A stretch of DNA of 64,000 nucleotides, taken from assembly GCF_000425225.1 (NCBI RefSeq), contig NZ_AULJ01000001.1, forward strand, positions 204,314 to 268,313. The letters run 5' to 3'. Below are positions 55,122 through 63,811 of this stretch, piece by piece. The notes beneath the pieces are model-generated. The model saw nothing but the letters and a program-made list of their open reading frames with translations, made no database searches and was not told the DNA's origin. Source of the stretch: Pontibacillus marinus BH030004 = DSM 16465. GTDB lineage: Bacteria; Bacillota; Bacilli; Bacillales; BH030062. The translations under genes and the position numbers were made by a program. Positions within the stretch are counted from its first letter, which is position 1. Every line of letters starts with the position of its first letter.

Positions 55122-58100
55122 CTAATCCTCTTTATTGCCTCTGTTCTCTTCATTTCTTTTGTTACTTTTGTCTTCTTTAATCTTTATAACTACAGTCGTT
55201 AATGGTTCCAAGTTTAGTGTGTCATCTTTTAACTCAAAGCCTGATTTCTTAGCAACAGGTGTTAAACCTGCTTCATCGCTATCAACCAAAACCTTTCCTT
55301 TTGTTAGGTTTAAGTCACCTAATGATAAGGTGCGTTCTTGGCTGTCTGCATTCACAAACGTATAGTAGGTACCTGTGCCATCGGTAGATTTACTTTCATA
55401 GGCGATGACTAGGTCTTCATCTGCTACTTCTGGAATGTTTAGCAATGTTACATTTTCATTCACTAATGCCTGGTCTCCTAAGCGGAAGGCATTTGTGGAC
55501 TTTCTTAGGTCGATTAATCCCTGTGTGAACTCTTTTGTCGTAACATTTATCGCATATTCCTTTTTATTCGTTGCTTTTTCCCAGTCGAACATGTTGATCG
55601 CATCTGATGAGTCATAAGAATCGTGCACAAAGTAGCCAAACGAATCTCCTTCTTCGTCTGTTAACTCATGATACTTTTGCTCTGGAACTCCATCGGCTAA
55701 CCATTGCTTCGTTCTACCATACTCCTGGCCAGCATGGATAAATGCAGTTCCTTGAGAGGTTAAAATTAGAGAGTTGCCAAGTCGAACTCGTTTATGAATT
55801 TCTACGTTATTTTCTGGAATGGCTGGGTCCTTCTGAATGGACTGTGCAATTACATCATATAACGGTAGATTATCATGAGCTGCAATATATTGTACGATGT
55901 CGCCTGGGTCATCTTCTGCTACGTTAGAAGGCTGACCTTTAATGTTGTTAAAAATGGTTTCAATAGAACGGGCTCCATCTGTAATAAATCGTGGTTCTCC
56001 TTCTGAGCCGAAGCCTGATTTTAGTTCGTTTCGCATTTCGTCAGAGAAGACGCCTACATCGTTTGTTTTATCCATCCAGTCTTGGTCTGCTCCCATACCT
56101 TTCAACGATGGGTCTGCTAGGTGACCGGAAAATGTTCTCCAGCCTTCTCCGATAAATAGGGCATCTGGATTAATAGATGCAGCTGCATCATAAGCGTTTT
56201 GAACAGCTGGATACGTGGCATCGCCCATCATATCAAAGCGCATTCCATCAATCTTATATTCTTCAAACCAATATTTCACCGAATCTACCATGAGTTTTTC
56301 AGCCATTTTATGACTTGTTGCTAGGTTGTTTCCGAATCCACCTAGGAAGTTGCCGTCTTCATCTTGGTAAGCATAATAGTTTGGAACGATATCATTTAAT
56401 GTGCTTGTTTTTGCTGTATGCGTGTAAACGACATCTAATACAACACCCATACCCTCATCATGAATCGCATCAATTAATCGTTTTAACTCTTTCACTCTGG
56501 ATGCAGCATCTTTAGGGTTTTCAGAGTAGGCACCATCTGGCGCAAAGTAACTATGTGGATCGTAGCCCCAGTTATATGCATTTCCTCCAGCTGAATACTC
56601 TAACTCTCTTTCTCCCATATTCGTCTCATCACCGTAATACCACGCCATAACAGGGAGGAGTTGAACATGTGTTACACCCATTGATTTAATATAGTCTAGC
56701 TTATCAATAAACGCTTCATACGATCCCCATCTTGATTTTAAATCCTTTTCAATGGAAGGGTCAGATGTAAAGTCTCTTACATGCACCTCGTAAATAATTG
56801 CGTCTTCGCGCTTTTCATATCCATCAATTTCAGCATGGTCAAAGTGCTTTGGCTCCGTCTCACTTAAGTCCACGATAGCAGCCTTTCCGACTGTATCTCC
56901 ATCTTCTCCTGCTTCGCCCTTTGTATTAACGGTAAAAGCAGCAAGTGATTTGGCATATGGGTCTAGCACTTGTCTTGTGACACCATCATTGGTTACTTCA
57001 TATTGATAGTAGTACCCATTTACATCTTCTGCACCTAAGTCAGCAGGGGAGACATCTGTCGTCCAAACACCTTTTTCCCCTTGGGCTAATTCCAGTGTAG
57101 CAATCTGCTTAGTAGCATCATTTTTATCATAGAAGTTGGCTACAACCTTGCTTGCTTTTGGAGCCCAAAGCTTTAACGTTGCACTTCCATCGTTATAGGT
57201 TGCACCAAGGTCATTTCCTTCATAGTCATACATTTCATCAAGTAATCTCCAGCCTGCTTCTGCAGAAACGGTTTTCCCTTTAAACGTAACGCTTAACGGG
57301 GCTGTTTCTAGATTGAAATCAGCTGTTACTTCTACTGTTTGTTTATCCAAAATTTCTACACCTTGAATAGGGACAGGTTCTTCATTCGCGTCCTTCACGA
57401 TTAATTCATTTTTTAACGTTTCTGCATCTAAACCTTCTGTCATCGTGAAGTTTAATAAAATTTTCTCATCTGATAAAAGCTCTGCGGAAGAGATCCCCGT
57501 TGCTACTTCCCCATAAGGAGACACATAAACGTTATCATCGCCTTCCTTAATCCACAGATGATTGTAGCGGTCAAGAAGGTTGAAGGTTTTATCTCCGCCA
57601 TCTTTCTCTTCCGTTTCTTCATTTACAACAAGGAAGCCAAGCTTCTTCGCGTTTTCTGTTAACTCGAGGTCTACATAAGCACCGTACTTATCGGTATGTT
57701 CAAAATCAATGGCATCAGTTGGCCAGTTTTCCATTTTGGCATTTACATCATTCCAAGCCCAAAGGCCAAGATTTTCATAGTTTGAATCTTCACGAGTGTA
57801 ATGGATGCGAACGGTATTCTCAGGTAAGTCAACTGGTTCATACTTATACACTTTGTCTGAACCTTGCTTGATCCATACCTCATTCATATCCGTAGAGGAA
57901 AGCGTAATCCCTTTATCGCCACCATCTTTTTCACCGTTTGTTAGGTTTAAAACAAGGAAGCCTAAGTTTTGTGCACCTTCAATTAATGGAACATCTACAT
58001 ATGCACCGTAGCTATCAAACTTTTCAAAGGCTTCTCCACCTGTTGGCCAATTGGCGGAAGGGGTTGCTGTATCATTCCATAACCACAGTCCTAAGTTTTC

Positions 58101-58349
58101 ATAATTTCCGTCTGTTCTCTGGTAATGGATCCGCAATGTGTTCTCTGGGATGGGCTCTTCATTGTTGTCCGTTTTCTCTGCGATCCCCGTAATGGTGAAA
58201 CGGTCTGTCCGATTTGTATCAGATTCTGTTGCTGTTATATCTGCATCCTCCGCATTCACTTGTTGCGTCGGAACAGAAGGTGAAAAGAGACTCAAAAACA
58301 TGACTACCGCCATAAACATGGCATAATACCACTTTGTCTTCCTGTTCAT
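55122..58349 (-). CDS. pulA: secreted type I pullulanase with two CBM41 domains
   Basis: 1075 residues. A signal peptide (1-33, ending QQVNA) is followed by two CBM41 pullulan-binding domains (about 72-175 and 178-283; both contain NYENLGLW and WPT). Then come a linker, a CBM48-type domain (about 370-470) and a GH13 barrel. YNWGYDP near 590 is the type I pullulanase signature; RFDMMGD (nucleophile Asp, near 703), FIGEGW (acid Glu, near 731) and AAHDN (near 822) complete the active site. It cuts alpha-1,6 links of pullulan and branched starch. A Lys/Glu/Asn-rich tail ends it. It is controlled by a promoter with cre-like operators and a leader hairpin. Confidence 0.94.
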   Translation of the reverse strand: MNRKTKWYYAMFMAVVMFLSLFSPSVPTQQVNAEDADITATESDTNRTDRFTITGIAEKTDNNEEPIPENTLRIHYQRTDGNYENLGLWLWNDTATPSANWPTGGEAFEKFDSYGAYVDVPLIEGAQNLGFLVLNLTNGEKDGGDKGITLSSTDMNEVWIKQGSDKVYKYEPVDLPENTVRIHYTREDSNYENLGLWAWNDVNAKMENWPTDAIDFEHTDKYGAYVDLELTENAKKLGFLVVNEETEEKDGGDKTFNLLDRYNHLWIKEGDDNVYVSPYGEVATGISSAELLSDEKILLNFTMTEGLDAETLKNELIVKDANEEPVPIQGVEILDKQTVEVTADFNLETAPLSVTFKGKTVSAEAGWRLLDEMYDYEGNDLGATYNDGSATLKLWAPKASKVVANFYDKNDATKQIATLELAQGEKGVWTTDVSPADLGAEDVNGYYYQYEVTNDGVTRQVLDPYAKSLAAFTVNTKGEAGEDGDTVGKAAIVDLSETEPKHFDHAEIDGYEKREDAIIYEVHVRDFTSDPSIEKDLKSRWGSYEAFIDKLDYIKSMGVTHVQLLPVMAWYYGDETNMGERELEYSAGGNAYNWGYDPHSYFAPDGAYSENPKDAASRVKELKRLIDAIHDEGMGVVLDVVYTHTAKTSTLNDIVPNYYAYQDEDGNFLGGFGNNLATSHKMAEKLMVDSVKYWFEEYKIDGMRFDMMGDATYPAVQNAYDAAASINPDALFIGEGWRTFSGHLADPSLKGMGADQDWMDKTNDVGVFSDEMRNELKSGFGSEGEPRFITDGARSIETIFNNIKGQPSNVAEDDPGDIVQYIAAHDNLPLYDVIAQSIQKDPAIPENNVEIHKRVRLGNSLILTSQGTAFIHAGQEYGRTKQWLADGVPEQKYHELTDEEGDSFGYFVHDSYDSSDAINMFDWEKATNKKEYAINVTTKEFTQGLIDLRKSTNAFRLGDQALVNENVTLLNIPEVADEDLVIAYESKSTDGTGTYYTFVNADSQERTLSLGDLNLTKGKVLVDSDEAGLTPVAKKSGFELKDDTLNLEPLTTVVIKIKEDKSNKRNEENRGNKED

Positions 58350-58381
58350 TCTTTACATTCTCCTCTCAAATATTTATTTTG

Positions 58382-58395
58382 TGTAACCGTTTGCA
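58382..58395. promoter_or_regulatory. second LacI/CcpA-type operator in the pulA leader
   Basis: TGTAACCGTTTGCA fits the cre pattern TGWAANCGNTNWCA with one mismatch. It lies 32 bases before the pulA start codon, in the leader, so a bound CcpA or MalR-like repressor could block elongation. Confidence 0.65.
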
Positions 58396-58404
58396 CAAAG
58401 TTGC

Positions 58405-58438
58405 ACAAAAAAATAAGGACTTATTATGATCCTTATTT
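58405..58438 (-). terminator. hairpin with T run in the pulA leader
   Basis: On the minus strand AAATAAGGA pairs with TCCTTATTT and is followed by a run of T. It lies between the two operator sites and after the promoter, so it could reduce read-through into pulA. Confidence 0.55.
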
Positions 58439-58449
58439 CGTAATGGGTG

Positions 58450-58463
58450 TGCAAACGCTTTCA
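58450..58463. promoter_or_regulatory. cre-like operator at the pulA promoter
   Basis: TGCAAACGCTTTCA fits TGWAANCGNTNWCA except for one base. With the promoter below it would cover about +8 to +21, a position where CcpA or a LacI-type sugar repressor blocks initiation. Confidence 0.75.
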
Positions 58464-58477
58464 CTACCATTGTAGTT

Positions 58478-58507
58478 ATTATAATAGAAGTTTATTCCAA
58501 TGATCAA
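58478..58507 (-). promoter_or_regulatory. sigma-A promoter of pulA
   Basis: On the minus strand TTGATC (58507-58502) and TATAAT (58483-58478) are separated by 18 bases. Transcription would begin near 58471, giving a leader of about 120 bases with the two operators and a hairpin. Confidence 0.7.
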
Positions 58508-58544
58508 TAGTGAATTTTCAGTATTTTCTGTCAGTAGGTCTTAG

Positions 58545-58588
58545 AGTGCCTGACCCCCAGTGCTTTAAAGCGGTGGGGGTCAGGCACT
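58545..58588. repeat. full copy of the GTGCCTGACCCCC palindromic repeat, TTTAAA core
   Basis: AGTGCCTGACCCCC, core AGTGCTTTAAAGCGGT and GGGGGTCAGGCACT are identical to the copies at 54281, 59627 and 63324 apart from the flanks. Here it sits between divergent genes, where no terminator is expected. Confidence 0.92.
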
Positions 58589-58751
58589 TTAAGGCGAGAA
58601 TCTGTACAGAATCAGATAATTTTCTTATTATGAAGGTGGATTAAAGAATAGGTTGTCAGCATAGGGTGAGGGGCTGTTTTTTATAGTAAAAAAGTAGTAC
58701 AGTGGCTTATCTTTGATACATAATAGATTGATATTTTTGGAGGTTTTGAAT

Positions 58752-59624
58752 GTGTCAGTAGAATTAGTTTTTGACTATAAATGTACATTAGGCGAAGGTC
58801 CGACTTGGGATCATAAGCGGAACTTGTTTTATTGGGTTGATATCCTACAACATAAACTCTATCGGTACAATTCTACTGATCAGGAAGTGGATGTGGCAGT
58901 GTTTGATCAGCCTATTGGGTGTGTGGTGCCTCGGGAAAGCGGTGATGTGGTGGTTGCTCTGCAGAATGGATTTTTCTTCTATGATTGGGAGCGCGACGAA
59001 TTAGATCCTATCGAAGATCCAGAACATCATCTTCCGAAAAATCGTTTTAACGATGGAAAATGTGATCCTAAGGGCAGATTCTGGGCTGGTACGACGGATG
59101 AATATGGCGTTGATGGGAATGGTGCTCTTTATGTTCTTGAACAAGACTTGAGTGTCATGAAGAAAGTTGGAAACGTGGGGACTTCAAATGGCTTAGCTTG
59201 GTCCCTGGATAATCAATACATGTATTTTATTGATACGCCTACCAAACAAGTTGTCAGGTACAACTTTGATCTGGAGAGTGGGGCAATTGATCAACCCAAA
59301 ACAGTTATCGAGTTCCCTGAACATTGTGGTTTTCCTGATGGGATGACAATTGATCAGGAAGGGATGCTATGGATTGCTGGTTGGAGTGGCTATGGTGTAT
59401 CAAGATGGAATCCTTATACAGGTGAGCAGTTAGACTTTATTCCGGTTCCTGCGAAAAACGTTACCTCTTGCGCGTTTGGTGGGGAGGACTTGAGTGATTT
59501 GTATATCACTACAGCAAGAACAGGAACTAGTGATGAGGAGTTAGAACAGTATCCTCATGCTGGTGGAGTGTTTAGGGTAGAGACGAATGTGAAAGGTTCT
59601 AGGAATTTTAGGTTTGAGGGATAA
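58752..59624 (+). CDS. SMP-30/gluconolactonase-family hydrolase
   Basis: 290 residues from the GTG at 58752, which lies 8 bases after GGAGG; a longer reading from 58713 would include that site. Family motifs are CTLGEGPTWDHKRNLFYWVD (metal Glu), NRFNDGKCDPKGRFWAGT (Asn and Asp), TSNGLAWSLDNQYMYFIDT and FPDGMTIDQEGMLWIAGWSG. These six-bladed propellers hydrolyse sugar lactones such as gluconolactone with a divalent metal. It lies next to a PQQ dehydrogenase gene (convergent), which could supply a lactone; that link is inference. The preceding intergenic region has a palindromic repeat. Confidence 0.9.
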   Translation: MSVELVFDYKCTLGEGPTWDHKRNLFYWVDILQHKLYRYNSTDQEVDVAVFDQPIGCVVPRESGDVVVALQNGFFFYDWERDELDPIEDPEHHLPKNRFNDGKCDPKGRFWAGTTDEYGVDGNGALYVLEQDLSVMKKVGNVGTSNGLAWSLDNQYMYFIDTPTKQVVRYNFDLESGAIDQPKTVIEFPEHCGFPDGMTIDQEGMLWIAGWSGYGVSRWNPYTGEQLDFIPVPAKNVTSCAFGGEDLSDLYITTARTGTSDEELEQYPHAGGVFRVETNVKGSRNFRFEG

Positions 59625-59626
59625 TG

Positions 59627-59672
59627 AGGTGCCTGACCCCCAGTGCTTTAAAGCGGTGGGGGTCAGGCACCT
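59627..59672. repeat. full copy of the GTGCCTGACCCCC palindromic repeat, TTTAAA core
   Basis: AGGTGCCTGACCCCC and GGGGGTCAGGCACCT flank the AGTGCTTTAAAGCGGT core. It begins two bases after the lactonase stop and separates it from the convergent PQQ dehydrogenase gene. Confidence 0.92.
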
Positions 59673-59712
59673 TTTATCAACTCATTACTTTAAATTGCAC
59701 TATAGTGTAAAC

Positions 59713-62022
59713 TTACTCCCCTTTAGGTGCTACCACTTCATTTAAATATCTCGCAACATCTTGAATCTCTTGTTCGGTAAGCGTTCCTTTGAAAGCGGGC
59801 ATTTTGCTGCCGCCGTTGTTGATTCGTTCGATTATTTTTTCCATGTTTTCTGTTATGGCGCTGTTTTGTAGGTTTGGTCCGTTGTGTCCATTAGCGCCTT
59901 CTGTTCCATGGCAAGAGAGGCAATTGGTTTTATAAATCTCTTCGCCACTTGCTACTTGATCAGGCGTTTCTTTTCCTTGTGTTTCTTTTGATGTGGAGGT
60001 TGCCTCCGCTGAAATCCGTTCAGGTGTCTCGCCTGACTCAATTGTACCATCTAAAGAGAAGGTCCATAGTGAATCTCCGTGTTTAGAACCTGCTAGTGAA
60101 TTACCTGCAACTAAAATGGCAATATACTGTTTCCCGTCAAGTTCATAGGTGATTGCAGGTGCATTTGCTCCGGCATCAGCTTTGAATTCCCATAACGTTT
60201 CTCCAGTTTCAGCGTGATAGGCGATAAAACGTCCATCATTATGACCAACAAAGACTAAATTTCCCTTAGTGGTTAGCACACCGCTATAAGCTTTATCGTC
60301 CCACACTTTTTGCCATGCGATCTTATTGGTTTTGACATCGATTGCAGTTACGGTACCATGTTCTGGGGCATCATTAACTGGAGCCATTATACTTCCCATG
60401 TAGTCGCTTCCTTCTTCAAACTCTTCCTCACTTCGTGTATAGGTCATATAGCTGTCGGTTCCAAGTACATAAAAGTATTCCGTGTTTGGATTATAGGCTG
60501 AAGGAGGCCAATTTGCTCCGCCAAATGCGGATGGTTTAAGGGCAACAGGTTCCTCCCAAAATGGGGTGAAGATATCGCCGTACTCACCTTCAAACTCTCC
60601 GAGGTCTCGTTTTACATCTTCTTCAGAAATATCTTGTGGAACAAAGGAATCTCCTTTTGGAATAGGTTGTGTTGCTGCTGTTTTTTGCCTAGGGTCTTGC
60701 GGCACTGCTTTTTCTTCTATACCTATCAGTGGTTCGCCTGTTACGCGATCAAGGATATATACCCAACCGGTTTTTCCGGCCTGAGCTAATGCCTTTCGGG
60801 TTTCGCCGTCTTTTTCAACGTCAAAAAGAATAACGGGGTTTGGTGCATCAAGGTCCCAAATATCATGATGGACTTCTTGGAAGTGCCATTTGTATTTTCC
60901 GGTATTCACATCTATAGCAACTATAGAGGAGGTGAATAGGTTGTTTCCTTCTCGTTGACTTCCATCAAGGTCAGGTGCTGCATTTCCTGTTGAAAAATAA
61001 AGAGTACCGAGCTCAGGGTCCACAGCTGGTGTTTGCCATACAGGTGCCCCGCCTTTTAGCCAAGCATCGTTATCGTGTGGCCAAGTGTCATACCCTTCTT
61101 CGCCAGGACCTGGAATGGTGTAAAACCTCCAAATCTCACGTCCCATGTCAGCATCAAAAGCCGTGACACGTCCTCGAATTCCGTACTCACCACCAGATAA
61201 TCCTGTGTACACTTTTCCATCATAGTATAGAGGTGCATTGGTAATGGTGTATCCTTTTTCCCAATCAGCCACTGTCGTTTCCCATACAATCTCACCAGTC
61301 TTTTGATCTAGTGCTACTAATCTAGCATCTAATAGTCCAACATAAACTTTGCCATCTCCAATCGCAACGCCTCTGCTGGTCCATCCACAACAAACCGTAT
61401 CCAGTTTTTCTGATAAATTAGCGCGAAATTCCCAAATCGTTTCACCGGACTTAGCATCTAAGGCTAAAACATCATTTGCACCAGTGATGACATACATTAC
61501 ACCATCATAAACAATGGGGGTGGCTTCACCAGAATACTTAAATTCTGTGCCAGAACCTAAAGCGGCTACCCATTCACCCTTTAGTTTCTGAACATTATCG
61601 GCATTGATTTCATTAAGGGGAGAATAACGGCGATTATAAGTATCCCCTCCGTTTGTTAACCAGTTACTTGTAGGTAAAGCTGTTAGATCTTCTGGAGTAA
61701 ATGCAGGAGCTGTTTTGCCGTTGTAGGTTCTATGTTGTGTAATCGTTGGCTGATCATTTTTCTCAACACTCTCATTTTGTGTGGAGGTAGATTCAGGTTG
61801 GTCTTGTGTAGTTTCTTCATCTGAAATTTTATCATCATCTTTGGTTTCGCTTTCTGTTCCTTCTTGTTTTTCAGGCGTAGTTTCTGTTTTCGATCCTTTT
61901 TCTGTTGAGCTAACTGAACTGCTTTGACTCGTAAAGTTTGCGTATTCATAAATAATTAAACCAAATAAAAACACTACTACAACAAGGACTATTCCCCAGT
62001 AAACTTTTTGGCTAGTAGACAA
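59713..62022 (-). CDS. membrane-anchored PQQ-dependent dehydrogenase with C-terminal cytochrome c domain
   Basis: 769 residues. A single N-terminal membrane anchor (about 8-28) is followed by a Ser/Thr/Glu/Lys-rich spacer (30-95). An eight-bladed PQQ propeller follows (about 100-660), with the vicinal disulfide pair VCCGW (near 210), repeated tryptophan-docking motifs such as SGETIWEFRA, and HHDIWDLDAPNP (near 385, probable catalytic Asp). A class I cytochrome c domain (CLSCHG near 700; distal Met in KMPAF) ends it. It would oxidise an alcohol or sugar outside the membrane and pass electrons to its own haem. Quinohaemoprotein dehydrogenases are common in proteobacteria and uncommon in Bacillaceae. 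No PQQ synthesis genes are in view, so PQQ may come from outside. Confidence 0.92.
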   Translation of the reverse strand: MSTSQKVYWGIVLVVVVFLFGLIIYEYANFTSQSSSVSSTEKGSKTETTPEKQEGTESETKDDDKISDEETTQDQPESTSTQNESVEKNDQPTITQHRTYNGKTAPAFTPEDLTALPTSNWLTNGGDTYNRRYSPLNEINADNVQKLKGEWVAALGSGTEFKYSGEATPIVYDGVMYVITGANDVLALDAKSGETIWEFRANLSEKLDTVCCGWTSRGVAIGDGKVYVGLLDARLVALDQKTGEIVWETTVADWEKGYTITNAPLYYDGKVYTGLSGGEYGIRGRVTAFDADMGREIWRFYTIPGPGEEGYDTWPHDNDAWLKGGAPVWQTPAVDPELGTLYFSTGNAAPDLDGSQREGNNLFTSSIVAIDVNTGKYKWHFQEVHHDIWDLDAPNPVILFDVEKDGETRKALAQAGKTGWVYILDRVTGEPLIGIEEKAVPQDPRQKTAATQPIPKGDSFVPQDISEEDVKRDLGEFEGEYGDIFTPFWEEPVALKPSAFGGANWPPSAYNPNTEYFYVLGTDSYMTYTRSEEEFEEGSDYMGSIMAPVNDAPEHGTVTAIDVKTNKIAWQKVWDDKAYSGVLTTKGNLVFVGHNDGRFIAYHAETGETLWEFKADAGANAPAITYELDGKQYIAILVAGNSLAGSKHGDSLWTFSLDGTIESGETPERISAEATSTSKETQGKETPDQVASGEEIYKTNCLSCHGTEGANGHNGPNLQNSAITENMEKIIERINNGGSKMPAFKGTLTEQEIQDVARYLNEVVAPKGE

Positions 62023-62357
62023 ATTTTCTCACCCTTTTTTTAATAAAATTATTAGATTATATGCGGGTGACTATTCTCCTATTCTAGTCTTGTACGAATT
62101 TATTAGTATGGGGGGGGGCTGTCCTTTTTAGTAGGGAAGGAGAGAATGCTAGTGGATCAGGTACTTTATACCAAGAGGCGGGTTAAGAATTAAATCTGTC
62201 GTTTTGTTCAAAAATAAAAACAAATTATTGATGAAATACCTTGTATCATGAGTTAAAAAATAAGATAATATGGGGATGGATTGAACGCATTTTAAGAAAA
62301 CTAGAAAAAAGCCAATTACAATAGTGTAATGAATACTGCATATGGAGGAATTTTAAA
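62023..62357. other. divergent promoter region of PQQ dehydrogenase and prs genes
   Basis: No gene is seen. A run of nine G lies at 62110-62118. A plausible prs promoter is TTGTAT (62241-62246) and GATAAT (62264-62269) with a 17-base spacer. GGAGGAATT precedes the prs start. Confidence 0.55.
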
Positions 62358-63302
62358 ATGACCAACCCCTCAGAAATGAAGATTTTCACATTAAATTCAA
62401 ATCAGCAGCTAGCCAATGAAGTTTCCGATATATTAGAAGTCCCATTAGGAAAAAGTTCGGTCATCCGTTTCAGTGATGGGGAAATTCAGGTCAATATTGA
62501 GGAAAGTGTAAGAGGTTATGATGTTTACCTTGTACAATCAACATCTCAGCCTGCAAATGAATACTTAATGGAATTGTTGATCATGGTTGATGCATTGAAA
62601 AGAGCTTCAGCAAAAACCATCAATGTCGTCATGCCTTATTATGGTTATGCAAGACAAGACCGCAAAGCACGTTCTCGTGAACCCATTACCGCTAAACTTA
62701 TTGCCGATCTACTAGAAACTGCAGGGGTGTCTCGTGTTGTTACCTTAGATCTACACGCTCCTCAAATACAAGGTTTCTTTGATATACCAGTAGACCAATT
62801 GCACGGTGTTCCACTTCTATCAGAACATTTTAAAGAAAAAGGTCTTGAGGATATTGTGATTGTAGCACCTGATATTGGAGGCGTAGTTCGTGCCAGGAAA
62901 ATGGCTAATATATTAAATGCACCTATTGCTTTTATAGATAAACGGAGGCCAGAGCCTAATGTGTCTGAGGTGATGAATATCGTTGGAGATATTGAAGGGA
63001 AAACAGCTATTATGGTTGATGACCTTATTGATACGGCTGGAACTATAACTTCAGCTGCAAATGCCCTTATTGAAAGTGGCGCTAAGGAAGTTTACGCAAG
63101 CTGTACACACCCGGTACTCACTGGACCAGCGATCAGCAGGATTGAAGGCTCCATGATTAAAGAATTAGTAATAACTAATTCAATTTCCCTTCCAGAGGAA
63201 AAACATATCGATAAGATCACGACGCTCTCTGTGGCACCACTCTTATCAGAAGCATTATCACGAATCCAAAACAAGCTCCCAGTAAGTGTGTTATTTGACT
63301 GA
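62358..63302 (+). CDS. prs: ribose-phosphate pyrophosphokinase (PRPP synthetase)
   Basis: 314 residues, normal class I length. Key motifs are [37 protein letters not shown] (ATP and Mg loop), [18 protein letters not shown] and the PRPP-binding [12 protein letters not shown]. It makes PRPP from ribose 5-phosphate and ATP for purine, pyrimidine, His and Trp synthesis. In Bacillus prs normally follows glmU; here it stands alone beside an rRNA operon. It is either the sole copy relocated or a paralogue. A repeat acts as terminator. Confidence 0.94.
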   Translation: MTNPSEMKIFTLNSNQQLANEVSDILEVPLGKSSVIRFSDGEIQVNIEESVRGYDVYLVQSTSQPANEYLMELLIMVDALKRASAKTINVVMPYYGYARQDRKARSREPITAKLIADLLETAGVSRVVTLDLHAPQIQGFFDIPVDQLHGVPLLSEHFKEKGLEDIVIVAPDIGGVVRARKMANILNAPIAFIDKRRPEPNVSEVMNIVGDIEGKTAIMVDDLIDTAGTITSAANALIESGAKEVYASCTHPVLTGPAISRIEGSMIKELVITNSISLPEEKHIDKITTLSVAPLLSEALSRIQNKLPVSVLFD

Positions 63303-63323
63303 TAGATATTCGTGCCTATATTC

Positions 63324-63370
63324 GTGCCTGACCCCCAGTGCTTTAAAGCGGTGGGGGTCAGGCACTTTTT
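63324..63370. repeat. full copy of the GTGCCTGACCCCC palindromic repeat with nested half arms
   Basis: GTGCCTGACCCCC, core AGTGCTTTAAAGCGGT and GGGGGTCAGGCACTTTTTT form the usual palindrome. Outer pieces CGTGCCTA (63311) and TAGGCACTTTTTTT (63371) pair with each other, so a second, shorter arm pair surrounds the main one. It terminates prs. Confidence 0.92.
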
Positions 63371-63537
63371 TAGGCACTTTTTTTAATTAATGAACCGGTT
63401 GTATAAGATAATTGATTATACTATAGTAGAAACTCGACGCTCAGGGTGAATCCAATTCAACGGAAAAGCTAGAAAAAGCGTTATGGAGTTAGAATTTAGT
63501 TACTCAGAATAACTAAATAAAAAAATAAAATTAACTC

Positions 63538-63567
63538 TTGCAATGGTATTTGCTCACATGGTACATT
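63538..63567 (+). promoter_or_regulatory. possible upstream rrn promoter P1
   Basis: TTGCAA and TACATT are 18 bases apart, about 245 bases ahead of the 16S gene. Bacillus rrn operons commonly have tandem promoters, but this one is weaker than the next. Confidence 0.45.
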
Positions 63568-63645
63568 ATTAATTGTCGCTTTGAGAGCGGCAACGCAAAA
63601 CATTCGAAAGAAACCAATCAAACAAACTTTTTAAGAAAAAAGTTA

Positions 63646-63674
63646 TTGACTCTCTTTCGGATAAATGATATATT
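63646..63674 (+). promoter_or_regulatory. rrn promoter P2
   Basis: TTGACT (63646-63651) and TATATT (63669-63674) are separated by 17 bases, preceded by an AT-rich upstream stretch. The leader that follows contains GATCCTTGAAAACTGAAC, a usual element ahead of Bacillaceae 16S genes. Confidence 0.85.
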
Positions 63675-63811
63675 GATTGAGTCGCTTTTTTGAGGCGACA
63701 ACAAAAGGAAACACGATTTGATCCTTGAAAACTGAACGAAACGACATGTTACGTCAATGAATTACTTTTTATTTTTTAAAGCCAGACATCATTTTGATGC
63801 AAAGGCGAACT

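Noticed and set aside
59713..62022. Lanthanide dependence from the Asp-Leu-Asp in HHDIWDLDAP
   Set aside because: The same Asp-x-Asp occurs in calcium- or magnesium-dependent membrane glucose dehydrogenases, so the motif does not decide the metal.
62110..62118. Run of nine G as a phase-variable promoter switch
   Set aside because: It lies between divergent genes but away from any recognisable promoter element; noted only as a homopolymer.
1162..63370. CRISPR array
   Set aside because: The repeated palindromes are widely spaced single elements with no regular spacers and no cas genes.
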